DNA of 64,000 nt from an uncultured Eubacteriales bacterium (GTDB lineage Bacteria; Bacillota; Clostridia; Christensenellales; Aristaeellaceae), in assembly GCA_902793605.1 (NCBI GenBank), contig CADBEB010000021.1, positions 24,315 through 88,314 on the forward strand, written 5' to 3'. The position numbers were made by a program, and so were the translations under genes. This document shows positions 50,099 through 59,643 of the stretch, piece by piece. The notes below the pieces were generated by a model. It was not told the origin of the DNA and made no database searches. It worked only from the letters and a program-made list of their open reading frames with translations. Numbering within the stretch: the first letter of the stretch is position 1; every line of letters starts with the position of its first letter.

Positions 50099-51274
50099 TC
50101 AGCAAGTATGAGAGCGCAGATTTTTCCCTATGGCTTTCTTCAGTTCTGCTACCACAGAATCAATTTCTTCTTTAGTCTTATATGGATCCAAAGGAAGACT
50201 AAGAACGGTTTTACAGAGCTTCTCCGTCACCGGGCATTCTGCCGTTGCGCTATCAGTTCCTTCGAAGGCACCCTGTTGATGCATAGGTTTAGCATAATAG
50301 ACCATTGATGGGATGTCAGCTGCCTTTAGTTTCGCTTGTACCGTCTTTCTATCCACCCTCTCCGGAAGCTGTACTGTATATTGTGCCCAAGAACTGTAGT
50401 AACCATCAGAAATGATCGGAAGAACCAAATCCGTATTCTTCAGTCCTTCCGTGTACCACCCAGCAACCTTGTTGATATCTTCCAGCTCATAATCAATAAA
50501 TGCTTTAAGCTTCGGCAATAAAATTGCAGCTTGAATCGTATCCAACCGACTGTTCATTCCGATTCGGATATTGTTATACTTCGCGTTCTGATCATTCGGA
50601 TTTGATGTGTCTTTCCCATGGACACAAATAGATCGGATCAGATCTGCCCATTCATCATTATCTGTGAAAATTGCACCTCCATCTCCATAACAGCCAAGAG
50701 GCTTTGCCGGGAAGAAAGATGTTGTAGAGATATCTCCAAATGAGCACGCCATCTTACCGTTAATACTTCCACCGAATCCCTGAGCACCGTCTTCCAGAAG
50801 AAGAAGATTATATTTCTCACAGATTGACTTAATTTGCACATAATCAGCCGGAAGACCAAACAGATCCACTGCCACAACGGCTTTGGTTTTGTACTTTCCT
50901 TCTTCAACAACTTTCTTGACTGCTTCTTCTAACTTCACAGGGTCAAGGTTGTATGTTATCTTATCCACATCTACAAAGATAGGTGTGGCTCCTTCGTCAG
51001 CAGGGCATTCGCCTGAGGAGAAGAACGTGAAGTCAGGAATAAAAACTGCGTCACCTTCTCCAATGCCCCAAGCTCTCATGGCAATAGATATCGCATCCGT
51101 TCCATTTGCGCACGTAATGCAGTGTTTAACACCAACATACTGAGCAAGTTCCTTTTCCAGTTCCTTCACTTCTGGACCGGAAATGAAGTGAGCAGATGAT
51201 GCCACACCAATCATAGCTGCATCGATCTTATCTTTCAGTACCTCGTATTGTTTAGGAAGATCTCTGAATTGCAT
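50099..51274 (-). CDS. wbpE: DegT-family aminotransferase (WbpE type)
   Basis: The 391-aa PLP aminotransferase installs the C3 amino group. ITCANGTDAISIAMRAWGIG, FFSSGECPADEGATPIFVDVD, LEDGAQGFGG and STTSFFPAKPLGCYGDGG, with Schiff-base Lys191, match WbpE/WlbC. It begins one base after the wbpD stop, and wbpA lies downstream by 39 bases. In Pseudomonas the WbpB/WbpE pair acts together, recycling NADH with alpha-ketoglutarate. That biochemistry is known for the family, not shown here. Confidence 0.92.
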   Translation of the reverse strand: MQFRDLPKQYEVLKDKIDAAMIGVASSAHFISGPEVKELEKELAQYVGVKHCITCANGTDAISIAMRAWGIGEGDAVFIPDFTFFSSGECPADEGATPIFVDVDKITYNLDPVKLEEAVKKVVEEGKYKTKAVVAVDLFGLPADYVQIKSICEKYNLLLLEDGAQGFGGSINGKMACSFGDISTTSFFPAKPLGCYGDGGAIFTDNDEWADLIRSICVHGKDTSNPNDQNAKYNNIRIGMNSRLDTIQAAILLPKLKAFIDYELEDINKVAGWYTEGLKNTDLVLPIISDGYYSSWAQYTVQLPERVDRKTVQAKLKAADIPSMVYYAKPMHQQGAFEGTDSATAECPVTEKLCKTVLSLPLDPYKTKEEIDSVVAELKKAIGKNLRSHTC

Positions 51275-51841
51275 TTACTTGACCTCCTTCAGACCGGAAT
51301 CTGATTCATGATATGTGCGTCCACACTTATCGCAGGTGAGATCATCCGACAGAATTGCTCCACATTCACAAACCCAGCCGCGAAGACGTGCCGGAACGCC
51401 CATCATCAGGGCATGATCCGGTACGTTTGATGTTACAACAGCTCCAGCAGCAATCATTGCCCACTTTCCGATATTGTGTCCGCAGACAACCGTCGCGTTA
51501 GCTCCGATAGATGCGCCTTCCCCAACAACGGTCTTCTTATATCCAGCTCTCCCTTTCGGATACTTCGCACGTGGTGTCAAATCATTTGTGAAGACGCAAG
51601 ATGGTCCACAGAAAACATAGTCTCTAAGTTCTACACCTTCATAGATGGAAACATTGTTTTGAACCTTAACGCCATCGCCAATCTTCACATTATTGGACAC
51701 ATTCACATTCTGACCGAAGGAACAGTTCTTGCCGATCTTTGCACCGGTCTGAATATGACTGAAGTGCCAGATCTTCGTGCCGTCACCAATGACCGCACCT
51801 TCATCCACCACACTAGTTGGATGCACAAAGTATTCGCTCAT
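51275..51841 (-). CDS. wbpD: UDP-2-acetamido-3-amino-2,3-dideoxy-glucuronate N-acetyltransferase (WbpD type)
   Basis: The 188-aa left-handed beta-helix enzyme starts YFVHPTSVVDEGAVIGDGTKIWHFSHI, a WbpD/WlbB hallmark, and continues with hexapeptide repeats (GKNCSFGQNVNVSNNVKIGDG). FTNDLTPRAKYPKGR and AIIVCGHNIG-like TVVCGHNIGKWAMIAAGAVV follow. CECGAILSDDLTCDKCG near the end has two CxC/CxxC pairs, a small zinc-ribbon-like tail. Stop and start overlap wbpB by four bases. It acetylates the 3-amino group using acetyl-CoA. Confidence 0.93.
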   Translation of the reverse strand: MSEYFVHPTSVVDEGAVIGDGTKIWHFSHIQTGAKIGKNCSFGQNVNVSNNVKIGDGVKVQNNVSIYEGVELRDYVFCGPSCVFTNDLTPRAKYPKGRAGYKKTVVGEGASIGANATVVCGHNIGKWAMIAAGAVVTSNVPDHALMMGVPARLRGWVCECGAILSDDLTCDKCGRTYHESDSGLKEVK

Positions 51842-52923
51842 CTTTTTTCTCCTTCACCGAAGCGGCCAACGAAATCAAGAGTGGAACAGCTTTCCAGAGG
51901 AAGTTTCACCGGTCGATGTTCAGCAGCAGACTTGTAGATTGCCAGTACAAGTTCGAGCGCACGTTTTCCGGCTTCACCGTCCACATAAGGCTGTCTTCCA
52001 GTCTGTATAGCTTCAATCACATCTGCATATAGAGGAGTATGACCAAAGCCATATACGTTCGGTGGATTCTCCGCGTACGTCGCTTTTACGTGTTCCGGAT
52101 CATCCAGTTTGTCCTCAAAGCTCCACTCTTCAATGATGTTGTCGCTGGTACCAGCCGCTTTCGCCGTACCTTTCTGCCCGAAGATATAAAGAGTTTCTTC
52201 CAGATTCTTCGGATAGACATTAGTTGTTCCTTCGATCAGACCATAGGATCCATTAGAGAACTTAACCAATGCCATACCAAGGTCTTCCGCTTCCAGATAT
52301 GGATGTTCAAGCTGATCAGTATAAGCCATTACCTCATCGATATCATCACCCATCATCCAACGGAGAAGATCGATGTTATGGATACACTGGTTCATCAGAC
52401 AACCGCCATCCTGAGCCCACGTTCCTCTCCACGGAGCCTGATCGTAATAACCCTTTCCACGATTCCACCGGATATGAGCTGCGCCATGAGAAAGACGACC
52501 AAAGCGACCGGCTTCAAGTGCTTTACGAATATACTGCACAGATTTGTTAAAACGATTTTGATGGTTGGCGCAGACGAGAACTCCTTTATCCTTACCAGCA
52601 TTTATAATCGCATCAGCATCGGCGATAGAGAGTGCGATAGGCTTTTCAATGATTACGTTGCATCCAGCAGCGATACAATCGAGAGCAATAGCCGCATGCT
52701 TCCCTGATTCTGTTGCTATAGCTACCAGCTCTGGTTTTTCCTTCTCAAGAAGTTCATGATAATCCGTGTATTTCCTTACATTCTCCAATCCAAACCTTTC
52801 AGATTTCTCTACCATAATTTCTGGAACGATATCACAGATTGCAACAAAATCCAGATGATTGTTCTTCGCTGCTTCAATGTGATTAGGACTGATACGTCCA
52901 CACCCAATCAGTGCATACTTCAT
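51838..52923 (-). CDS. wbpB: UDP-GlcNAcA 3-dehydrogenase, Gfo/Idh/MocA family (WbpB type)
   Basis: The 361-aa oxidoreductase has KYALIGCGRISPNHIEA (NAD Rossmann motif), KCNVIIEKP-like GCNVIIEKPIALSIADADAI (the EKP motif), ANHQNRFNKSVQYIRKAL and GGCLMNQCIHNIDLLRWMMG, which match WbpB/WlbA. ATG 52923 overlaps the wbpI stop (ATGA), so the upstream extension to 52959 is rejected. It oxidises C3 of UDP-GlcNAcA to give the 3-keto substrate of WbpE. Confidence 0.93.
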   Translation of the reverse strand: MKYALIGCGRISPNHIEAAKNNHLDFVAICDIVPEIMVEKSERFGLENVRKYTDYHELLEKEKPELVAIATESGKHAAIALDCIAAGCNVIIEKPIALSIADADAIINAGKDKGVLVCANHQNRFNKSVQYIRKALEAGRFGRLSHGAAHIRWNRGKGYYDQAPWRGTWAQDGGCLMNQCIHNIDLLRWMMGDDIDEVMAYTDQLEHPYLEAEDLGMALVKFSNGSYGLIEGTTNVYPKNLEETLYIFGQKGTAKAAGTSDNIIEEWSFEDKLDDPEHVKATYAENPPNVYGFGHTPLYADVIEAIQTGRQPYVDGEAGKRALELVLAIYKSAAEHRPVKLPLESCSTLDFVGRFGEGEKR

Positions 52924-54002
52924 AGTTCTTTTCTTTCCCACTTTCCTATTATTTCGCATATTTTCTCAGCCGCATGACCATCACCAAATGGCTGGTAATC
53001 TGGATTAATGGTTTGTTCTTTGCTTAGTTTCTCCAGGATGTCTCTGTGATTTGCTTTTGCCAGCTGATTTCTGTTATCTACCATGGTCTCTGGCCAAACG
53101 ATGAAATCGAGCACAAAAACGCACTGTACACCAGCATAGAATGCTTCACACTGGAGGCCGCCGGAATCTGTTACGATCTTCTTTGCATTTTTAGTCAGGT
53201 GAACGGAATCGGAATAACCGACTGGCTGTGTTAGGATGATGTTAGAGAATTTCTTTTCTTCAACAATTCTCTTAGCTCTATCATGGTTCCTTGGATGAAC
53301 TGGATAGATTGTCGGAGCATCAAGGCTGTTCATCGCAAGAAGGATTTCTGTAAGAGGTCCATCTGAATATGTATTCTCCTGTCGATGACAGGTCATGTAA
53401 TAATACGTGTCAGGTACCGTTACAGGCTTCCCATCAAAGTCTAGGATATGCGGCTCATTCCATGGCTGATCAGCAAAGTGCAGGAATGAATCATACATAA
53501 TGTTTCCTACACAATATGACCTGTCGCTAAGACCTTCTCTTCTCAACTTCTCCAACGCATCTTCAGTAGCACAAAAGTTGAGAGTCGCCAGATGGTCAGT
53601 CGTAATACGGTTAACTTCCTCCGGGTTATCCAAAGTACCAAGTCTGTTTCCAGCCTCTACATGAAGCACAGGAATATGAAGCTTAACTGCGGCAAGCCCC
53701 GCGGCCAATGTGGAATTGGTGTCACCATAAACCAGTAATGCACCCGGAGATTCCTTCTGTAATATATCTTCAATCCCCACCAGCATCTTTGCGGTCATTT
53801 GCGCATGAGACCCGCCAGAAACACCCAGGTTATAATCCGGTTCTGGTATACCCATCTCCCGGAAGAATACAGCTGACATGTTGTCATCAAAATGCTGACC
53901 GGTATGGACAAGAATCTCTTGATGATGCTTACGAATCTCTCTTGATCCAGCCGCCGCTTTAATAAACTGTGGCCTTGCGCCTACTACAGTTAAGATTTTC
54001 AT
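52920..54002 (-). CDS. wbpI: UDP-GlcNAc3NAcA 2-epimerase (WbpI type)
   Basis: The 360-aa non-hydrolysing 2-epimerase begins ILTVVGARPQFIKAAAGSREIRK, then HTGQHFDDNMSAVFFREMGIPEPDYNLGV, VYGDTNSTLAAGLAAVKL, LHVEAGNRLGTLDNPEEVNR and TDSGGLQCEAFYAGV. The NRLGTLDNPEE wording (rather than LRTGDL...PEE) favours WbpI over WecB. It gives UDP-2,3-diacetamido-2,3-dideoxy-D-mannuronate. Both ends overlap neighbours by four bases. Confidence 0.92.
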   Translation of the reverse strand: MKILTVVGARPQFIKAAAGSREIRKHHQEILVHTGQHFDDNMSAVFFREMGIPEPDYNLGVSGGSHAQMTAKMLVGIEDILQKESPGALLVYGDTNSTLAAGLAAVKLHIPVLHVEAGNRLGTLDNPEEVNRITTDHLATLNFCATEDALEKLRREGLSDRSYCVGNIMYDSFLHFADQPWNEPHILDFDGKPVTVPDTYYYMTCHRQENTYSDGPLTEILLAMNSLDAPTIYPVHPRNHDRAKRIVEEKKFSNIILTQPVGYSDSVHLTKNAKKIVTDSGGLQCEAFYAGVQCVFVLDFIVWPETMVDNRNQLAKANHRDILEKLSKEQTINPDYQPFGDGHAAEKICEIIGKWERKEL

Positions 54003-55117
54003 GTGTTCTTAACAACCTCTCTGGCTAATTCCTCATACATCGAAAACATTATTTTCTCTTCTGTTTTCCAATTGTATTCTTCAATTACTGCTCTTCTGCC
54101 ATTTTCTCCCATTTTGTTTGCTTCGTCTGGATTGTTCTTTAAGAATAAAATCGCTTCTTTTAGCGCTTGTATATCATTGTGAGGAACACATATCCCGCAT
54201 TGATACTTCTCAATTATCTCCTTCCACAACTGAAAATTTGTGCAGATTAAAGGGAGTCGTGCCATCATATATTCAAACAGTTTTGTATTGCCGATTGTGC
54301 CTGTCATCCCTCCCGTATTATTTGAGGGACTCAGCAATGCAATTCCTGCGCTTGAAACACATTGTATTTCGATAGCTTTAGAAAATGGAACTTTTCCAAA
54401 GTAGTTTACCTTATTCCACCCTGATAAACGTTTCAAAGACTCTATGTAATCAGATGAGCTTCTTCCACAAAGATTATATGTCACACCATCCAATTCACTT
54501 ATAGCATCTATAACCAATTTATGGTTCCATTGCGAATCTATTCCTCCGGTAAAGCATAATGCAAATTCTTCTTTTTGTTCTCTATAAGGATACTCTGCGA
54601 CAATTGGATAGTTAGTAATCATGTACGTCCGCGGATTAATTACTTTCAACTGTTCAACTATATGTGGGGTAACCGACACCAAACAGTCCAACTCAGAAAA
54701 GATACTTGTTGCATATCTTCGATACATTCTAGAAACCAAACTTCGAAGTTGCCTTGGAATCCATGTTTTCTCCTCCATCTGTTCTAGCGTGTTTTCATGG
54801 CTATCAAAGATTACTGTTTTACCATGTTTTTTAAGTTTTCTGGCATAGGGAAGAAGTTCCGGATCATGTATATGATATATTTCGCAATCCAGAGAAAGAG
54901 CTACCTGATAAGCCTTTCTGGTATATCTAGTCATCCTTTTCAAACGGCTTTCCGGTTGCTTTCCCAGGCCTATAATATGAACACCTTGAACGTCTTTGCT
55001 TTCTCCTTCGACAACCATGTACACGTCATACCCTTCAGCTGCAAGTGAAACACACTCAAGTCTGAAAATTCTGGCGTCATCGTTTTTATGTGCACTCGAA
55101 ACATGACATACTTTCAT
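53999..55117 (-). CDS. GT4 glycosyltransferase
   Basis: The 372-aa GT-B enzyme starts KVCHVSSAHKNDDARIFRLEC with the family acceptor-domain pattern and IYHIHDPELLPYARKLKK. The donor half contains NTGGMTGTIGNTKLFEYMMARLPLICTNF, where the E-x7-E is replaced by a related Lys-Leu-Phe-Glu motif, as in WbpH/Vi-type enzymes. ATG 55117 (GAGG nine bases before) is preferred to the TTG at 55132. It is coupled to wbpI and may use UDP-ManNAc3NAcA; that is inferred from position. Confidence 0.82.
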   Translation of the reverse strand: MKVCHVSSAHKNDDARIFRLECVSLAAEGYDVYMVVEGESKDVQGVHIIGLGKQPESRLKRMTRYTRKAYQVALSLDCEIYHIHDPELLPYARKLKKHGKTVIFDSHENTLEQMEEKTWIPRQLRSLVSRMYRRYATSIFSELDCLVSVTPHIVEQLKVINPRTYMITNYPIVAEYPYREQKEEFALCFTGGIDSQWNHKLVIDAISELDGVTYNLCGRSSSDYIESLKRLSGWNKVNYFGKVPFSKAIEIQCVSSAGIALLSPSNNTGGMTGTIGNTKLFEYMMARLPLICTNFQLWKEIIEKYQCGICVPHNDIQALKEAILFLKNNPDEANKMGENGRRAVIEEYNWKTEEKIMFSMYEELAREVVKNT

Positions 55118-55128
55118 ATCAATGATCC

Positions 55129-56067
55129 TCAAATCTTATAACCAATAATTCTTTTTATTCGTGGTTTCAGGATATCACTTAATTCTGCCCAAAGAGGTTG
55201 TTTTGTCACACGATAATTAATCACTCTCTCTCCACCAAACTGTCTAACAAAATTCTCTATTGTTTCTATGTTCGATCCTTCAAAGTCAAAAAAAGCTGAG
55301 TTTTTAGATGCGAATAGTATTTCTTGTTCCCATACAAGAGACTTGGCTCCACTATTTCTATATTCAGGATCTGCCCCCCCAAGTAACGCATATGCAGATT
55401 TCTCATCATATATCAAATACGAGCATGCGTGAACATTCCCATCAGTATCCTTTGCAATAAACATTCTTCCATGATTGATGGTTGATGTTCGATCAACTAT
55501 TCGCTTTATTACTTCATAATCAAAGGGATACTTTCGCTTCTGATTCCGAAAAGTCTTTTCCATAACTGAATACAGAATTCTAGGATCCGGGTCATTGTCA
55601 ATAACACATATTTTACTAGATCTTGTAATATTCTTTTTTACACTTTTATGGAAATTATTTTCAATTTTTTGATAATCCGAAAGATCTTTTATTCTATATG
55701 AGAAACTTGGCTCATAACGAAACCCTAACCATCTGTAAGGCAATATGTACTCATTTGCAGAATCAAACATCACATCAAATGAGTTATATCGAGGTAGTTG
55801 ATTGATCATTTGAGTTATAATCTCTTTTTGTATTGACAGCTGTGAATTGCCACGGACTTTCTCTCTTATTTCCGGTTTGATCCAAGGGCCAAGAGTTTGA
55901 GTTAAAATTGGCATCTGAATCCTTTTTTTTCGTATGGTATAAGGAAACCTGGCAATTATATCATCATTCTCTTTTACAAATACTTCTGCCCATTCACCCG
56001 GTGCAACAATATCTAGCCACCAAGGCTGTTCAAACAAACTATTTGCATATGGAGTTGTTTCTATCAT
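55129..56067 (-). CDS. FemAB/GNAT-like acyltransferase (Acetyltransf_6 type)
   Basis: The 312-aa soluble protein has NSLFEQPWWLDIVAPGEWAEVFV at the N-terminus, the opening seen in FemAB-like proteins, and a C-terminal GNAT-type core (ACSYLIYDEKSAYALLGGADPEYRNSGAKSLV). Such enzymes in polysaccharide loci attach amino acids or acetyl groups to amino sugars. It is coupled at both ends (ATGA with the deacetylase). Substrate unknown. Confidence 0.75.
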   Translation of the reverse strand: MIETTPYANSLFEQPWWLDIVAPGEWAEVFVKENDDIIARFPYTIRKKRIQMPILTQTLGPWIKPEIREKVRGNSQLSIQKEIITQMINQLPRYNSFDVMFDSANEYILPYRWLGFRYEPSFSYRIKDLSDYQKIENNFHKSVKKNITRSSKICVIDNDPDPRILYSVMEKTFRNQKRKYPFDYEVIKRIVDRTSTINHGRMFIAKDTDGNVHACSYLIYDEKSAYALLGGADPEYRNSGAKSLVWEQEILFASKNSAFFDFEGSNIETIENFVRQFGGERVINYRVTKQPLWAELSDILKPRIKRIIGYKI

Positions 56068-56873
56068 TTTGCCTTCTCCATTTCTCTTATAGCATCTTCA
56101 AAGCTGATAAATGAATATCTTTCATCTTCCTGTAGTATTGCTATAAGCCATTCATACCATTTCATATAATTCTCATAAGCCTTCGAATAATAAAAATCAT
56201 GAAAAAGTATCGTAAGATACTCAATCCCTTCTTTGTTTGCTAAATCTATATATTCTAATGTCTGACTCTTCATCGTTTCCAAATTAGAATCAAGATAGCT
56301 GTCCATTATTCCAACAGGAAACTCCCATATTTCTCCTACTTTATATGGATTCTTGATTGTATATCCTTTCTTTTTATCAAATTCCGAACTATCAAATTGA
56401 TATCCGGCTTTTTCTAATAGCGGAATTGTGTTTTCATCGTTCCGTACATAATGCATTCTTATTCCATTTGCTTCAAAGCCCGTAACTTTTTCAAATGACT
56501 CTCTTTCATTCTTGATTCCATTCTCATCATTATAAGAAATCCCATGTACTCCTACAGAAAAACCATGATTCTTTACATACTCTATCATGGCCTTTGCCTC
56601 TTGAGGTTTGTAAGACATATTCAATCCCTGGTTCATACCAAAGAAGAATGTAGAAGGAATTCCACTACAATTGTCAACATCTATTACCTCAGGGATGTTA
56701 TTAAGTCTTTTTGATAGAAACGATGTGCATCTAAAAGTCCACTCTAAAATGCTGATTCGTCGCTTTATTAGATTTGCAGTTTCTCTATACCACAATTTGG
56801 AAAAAAACAAATCCCGAAACCAATGTTCTCTAGGTCTTATGTGATCCACATCATGCGAAATTATTACCTTCAT
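56064..56873 (-). CDS. Polysaccharide deacetylase family protein
   Basis: The 269-aa protein opens KVIISHDVDHIRPREHW, the HDVDH metal-binding motif of NodB-like deacetylases, followed by STFFFGMN, FSVGVHGISY and GIRMHYVRND. It lacks a signal peptide, so it would act inside the cell, possibly on a lipid-linked or nucleotide sugar. It overlaps both neighbours by four bases. Deacetylation could expose an amino group for the FemAB/GNAT-like protein next to it; this pairing is inference. Confidence 0.78.
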   Translation of the reverse strand: MKVIISHDVDHIRPREHWFRDLFFSKLWYRETANLIKRRISILEWTFRCTSFLSKRLNNIPEVIDVDNCSGIPSTFFFGMNQGLNMSYKPQEAKAMIEYVKNHGFSVGVHGISYNDENGIKNERESFEKVTGFEANGIRMHYVRNDENTIPLLEKAGYQFDSSEFDKKKGYTIKNPYKVGEIWEFPVGIMDSYLDSNLETMKSQTLEYIDLANKEGIEYLTILFHDFYYSKAYENYMKWYEWLIAILQEDERYSFISFEDAIREMEKAK

Positions 56874-58219
56874 ATGCTTAATTCTTTCACCAACAATTCA
56901 TTGGTAACGTTCTCTTCTCTTTTCATCATTGATAACACAATGATTGCCACTATCAACCCATGGGTTAATAGTATAGTCGTAAAAAATGAGTTGGTCATCA
57001 CAAGAGATAAATATACTGCAACTGTCACATATATCCTTGGATCTAGATTCTTTGAACTCTTATCCAGCCACTTAAATACAATTGAGATAAATACTGGATA
57101 CATCACTATCCCAAAGTATCCAAGATTTGCCATTGCGTCAGAGATCAACCCATTATTAGCACTCATTTTGGGGGAGTCGAAGTATATTCTCCCAATCATA
57201 TGAGGAATCGATTCATAGTTACTGCTTAAGCCAAAATATCTAAGAAAACTTTGCCTCAAATAATCCGGTGGGTTTTTCGTGAAAAAGTCAAAGTATTCTT
57301 TCGCTATACGAATTGGCAAAAACAGTACTCGGCGTACTATCATTGATGCAGGTACGTAATTTCCTGTAATAGTATATATCACAGCACAGCTGAATATGAG
57401 TACTGCAAAACCTCGCAACACCCATTTGTTGATAACTTGCATACTCATTTTCGGAAGCAAACTAATTCCCACTGCCAAAACCAGCAAGAAAAATGTGCTT
57501 TTTGAGCCATCATAGCCGAAACTTAACAATCCGACAATTCCACAAAACACTGTCCAGAAATACTTTTTCTTTCTAACAAAATATGCGATTAATATGACAT
57601 TTATCGTTCTCCCCCAACTAAATAAATACTGTAGCATGGTTGGGAGATCATTGCTGCTGGCTTCTTCTCTCAGTTCATAAACATCCATCAAATTAAAATT
57701 CAACCTAAATCTTGCATACCTACCTGATACATAAATAGTTACCAACCCAAGAACGATAGCAAGGATGACCAATTGGGTATCCCCAAGAGTAACATTTCCT
57801 GTTTTAAATCTGATGTTGGAAGCGCCCTTAATAAACCTGTCTCGTGTAGTGAAGAACAATAGTATTGTCCAGTAAACAATATTTGCTATCACAAAGTCTG
57901 TTTTTAACGCACCATTTGCCATCATACTCGAAAAGGGAACCATTGACATTAGATACAGAAAGAACACAACTTCTTGTGAGGCCTTGTTTTCTCTATTCAC
58001 ATATGCATGGAAAACCACTCTAGCGGATAGGATTAAAACGACCCAAGAAACAAAATATAAAACAGCATTTATATTACATTCAAAACCTGCATAAGCATAA
58101 AACTGGTAGACTATTTTGTTATAAGAGAAATCTAATAATATGCGATATATTAATAACAGAAGATAATACTCTGCCTTGAACGACCCTCTTCTATTAAACC
58201 CTTGAAACTCAGAATCCAC
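56870..58219 (-). CDS. wzy: Oligosaccharide repeat-unit polymerase (Wzy)
   Basis: The 449-aa polytopic protein has about ten to twelve spans, a long outer loop (SFLRYFGLSSNYESIPHMIGR) and the DGSKSTFFLLVLAVGISLLP helix, typical of the Wzy/O-antigen polymerase family of Gram-positive capsules. The start is GTG with GAGG eight bases upstream; no ATG is suitable. With the MurJ-type Wzx at 47134 it would complete a Wzx/Wzy pathway for the wbp-dependent polymer. Confidence 0.82.
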   Translation of the reverse strand: MDSEFQGFNRRGSFKAEYYLLLLIYRILLDFSYNKIVYQFYAYAGFECNINAVLYFVSWVVLILSARVVFHAYVNRENKASQEVVFFLYLMSMVPFSSMMANGALKTDFVIANIVYWTILLFFTTRDRFIKGASNIRFKTGNVTLGDTQLVILAIVLGLVTIYVSGRYARFRLNFNLMDVYELREEASSNDLPTMLQYLFSWGRTINVILIAYFVRKKKYFWTVFCGIVGLLSFGYDGSKSTFFLLVLAVGISLLPKMSMQVINKWVLRGFAVLIFSCAVIYTITGNYVPASMIVRRVLFLPIRIAKEYFDFFTKNPPDYLRQSFLRYFGLSSNYESIPHMIGRIYFDSPKMSANNGLISDAMANLGYFGIVMYPVFISIVFKWLDKSSKNLDPRIYVTVAVYLSLVMTNSFFTTILLTHGLIVAIIVLSMMKREENVTNELLVKELSI

Positions 58220-58261
58220 CTATATTACCTCTTTCAAAGACATTCTTCTTTTCTAGAAGTC

Positions 58262-59506
58262 TCAGTTAATCATTGCCTTTTCGCATATCTGCATGAAGTT
58301 TTCACCCAGCCTTTTATAAGTATAATGGCTTAGAATTTCTTCCTTCCCTCGTCTTCCCATCTCGACTCGCTCATCCTCGTCCATCTGCATCAATTGCTTG
58401 ACTGCACTAACGATCTCTCCCGTATCCTCAGGTTTTATCACCAATCCACAGTTAGCATCAGACACAGGTGTTGGCGGTGCGTTGATTGCAAAAATGATAG
58501 GTTTTCCGGCCATCATACCGTCAAACATCTTGTTCATACAAGCACCGAAGCGATATAGTGGTGAGTCTTTCGCACCAATATAAGTACAGCTGAAGTATTC
58601 CGTTAGTGTGGGAATTGCTTTCTTGATCACAGGTGATAGAAATGTGATGTTTCTTATCTTATGTTCCTCCGCATAAGCCATCAATTCTTTCTTTTCTACC
58701 CCATCCCCGATCAAGATAAAGTGTATCTCTTCACCCTGCATCTGCTCTGCTGACTGAACCAAGGGCATCAAACAGTTCGATAAAGCATGTCCGCCAAAAT
58801 AACCTACTATAAACCTACCGCTTTCCTTCAGTTGTTCCAGCGTCCTTTTGTGTTCTATTGGCAACGGCTCAGGATTCTCCCATTCTTCTAGCACAATCCC
58901 ATTTGGAATATGAAAGAACTTCTCATCCTTAAGTCCATGCATTATCATGTACTCTTTTGAATACTTCAGTAGTGATACCACGGCATCTGCATGTTTATAT
59001 GCGTAATTCTCTCCGTATTGCATCATCATCACGAAGGGATTAAGCTTTGACATGCCGCCAATTTCAATCAGCGTCGATGGCCACATGTCGTGAACCTCGT
59101 GAATGTGTCTAGAGCTTATAGTTCCTCCGCGTGCTATACGATGAGCTGGTATCGAATCAATTGGATATGTCGATGATGAAATCACCACATCCGGATTCAA
59201 ATGGTCATTTATCCATCCTTTCCATTTATTTAGCTTATTACAAAACCGAAACATAGTAAGAGCGCGACTTATGCCATTACCTTCATATGCTCCAGTCTGC
59301 AACCAATAATAGTCAATGCCATCGATAGTCTGTTTTTCCATGTCATGTGTTATCGTAGGATTGTGTTTTCGAAGGTGGCTATAGTCTCCAGCTATTATCG
59401 AAACTCTATGCCCCATCTTCACCCATTCACGGGAAAGATAATACGGTCTAAACTCCATTCCCATTTCAGGGGATCCTGCATAATGCTCAATATATAGAAT
59501 ATTCAT
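58262..59506 (-). CDS. GT4 glycosyltransferase (WbuB-like)
   Basis: The 414-aa enzyme begins NILYIEHYAGSPEMGMEFRPYYLSREW, the WbuB-type opening, with ISSSTYPIDSIPAHRIARGG and HEVHDMWPSTLIEIGGMS. The donor half has FIVGYFGGHALSNCLMPLVQSA and FGACMNKMFDGMMAGKPIIFA. ATG 59506 (GGAG five bases upstream) is chosen over the frame start at 59539. WbuB-type enzymes often transfer 6-deoxy-amino sugars; donor not determined. It is the first gene of the run going downstream from the ISL3 element. Confidence 0.85.
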   Translation of the reverse strand: MNILYIEHYAGSPEMGMEFRPYYLSREWVKMGHRVSIIAGDYSHLRKHNPTITHDMEKQTIDGIDYYWLQTGAYEGNGISRALTMFRFCNKLNKWKGWINDHLNPDVVISSSTYPIDSIPAHRIARGGTISSRHIHEVHDMWPSTLIEIGGMSKLNPFVMMMQYGENYAYKHADAVVSLLKYSKEYMIMHGLKDEKFFHIPNGIVLEEWENPEPLPIEHKRTLEQLKESGRFIVGYFGGHALSNCLMPLVQSAEQMQGEEIHFILIGDGVEKKELMAYAEEHKIRNITFLSPVIKKAIPTLTEYFSCTYIGAKDSPLYRFGACMNKMFDGMMAGKPIIFAINAPPTPVSDANCGLVIKPEDTGEIVSAVKQLMQMDEDERVEMGRRGKEEILSHYTYKRLGENFMQICEKAMIN

Positions 59507-59643
59507 TATTCTCCTCTGCTTTTTCTTCCTCGGAAACAATTGTTGCTGAGAGAAACGAAAATTCGATTATTCAAAATATGATATGATCAAATGATCGTTA
59601 AATATTACATCATCCACTATAATATATCCTTCAGTAAAATCCT

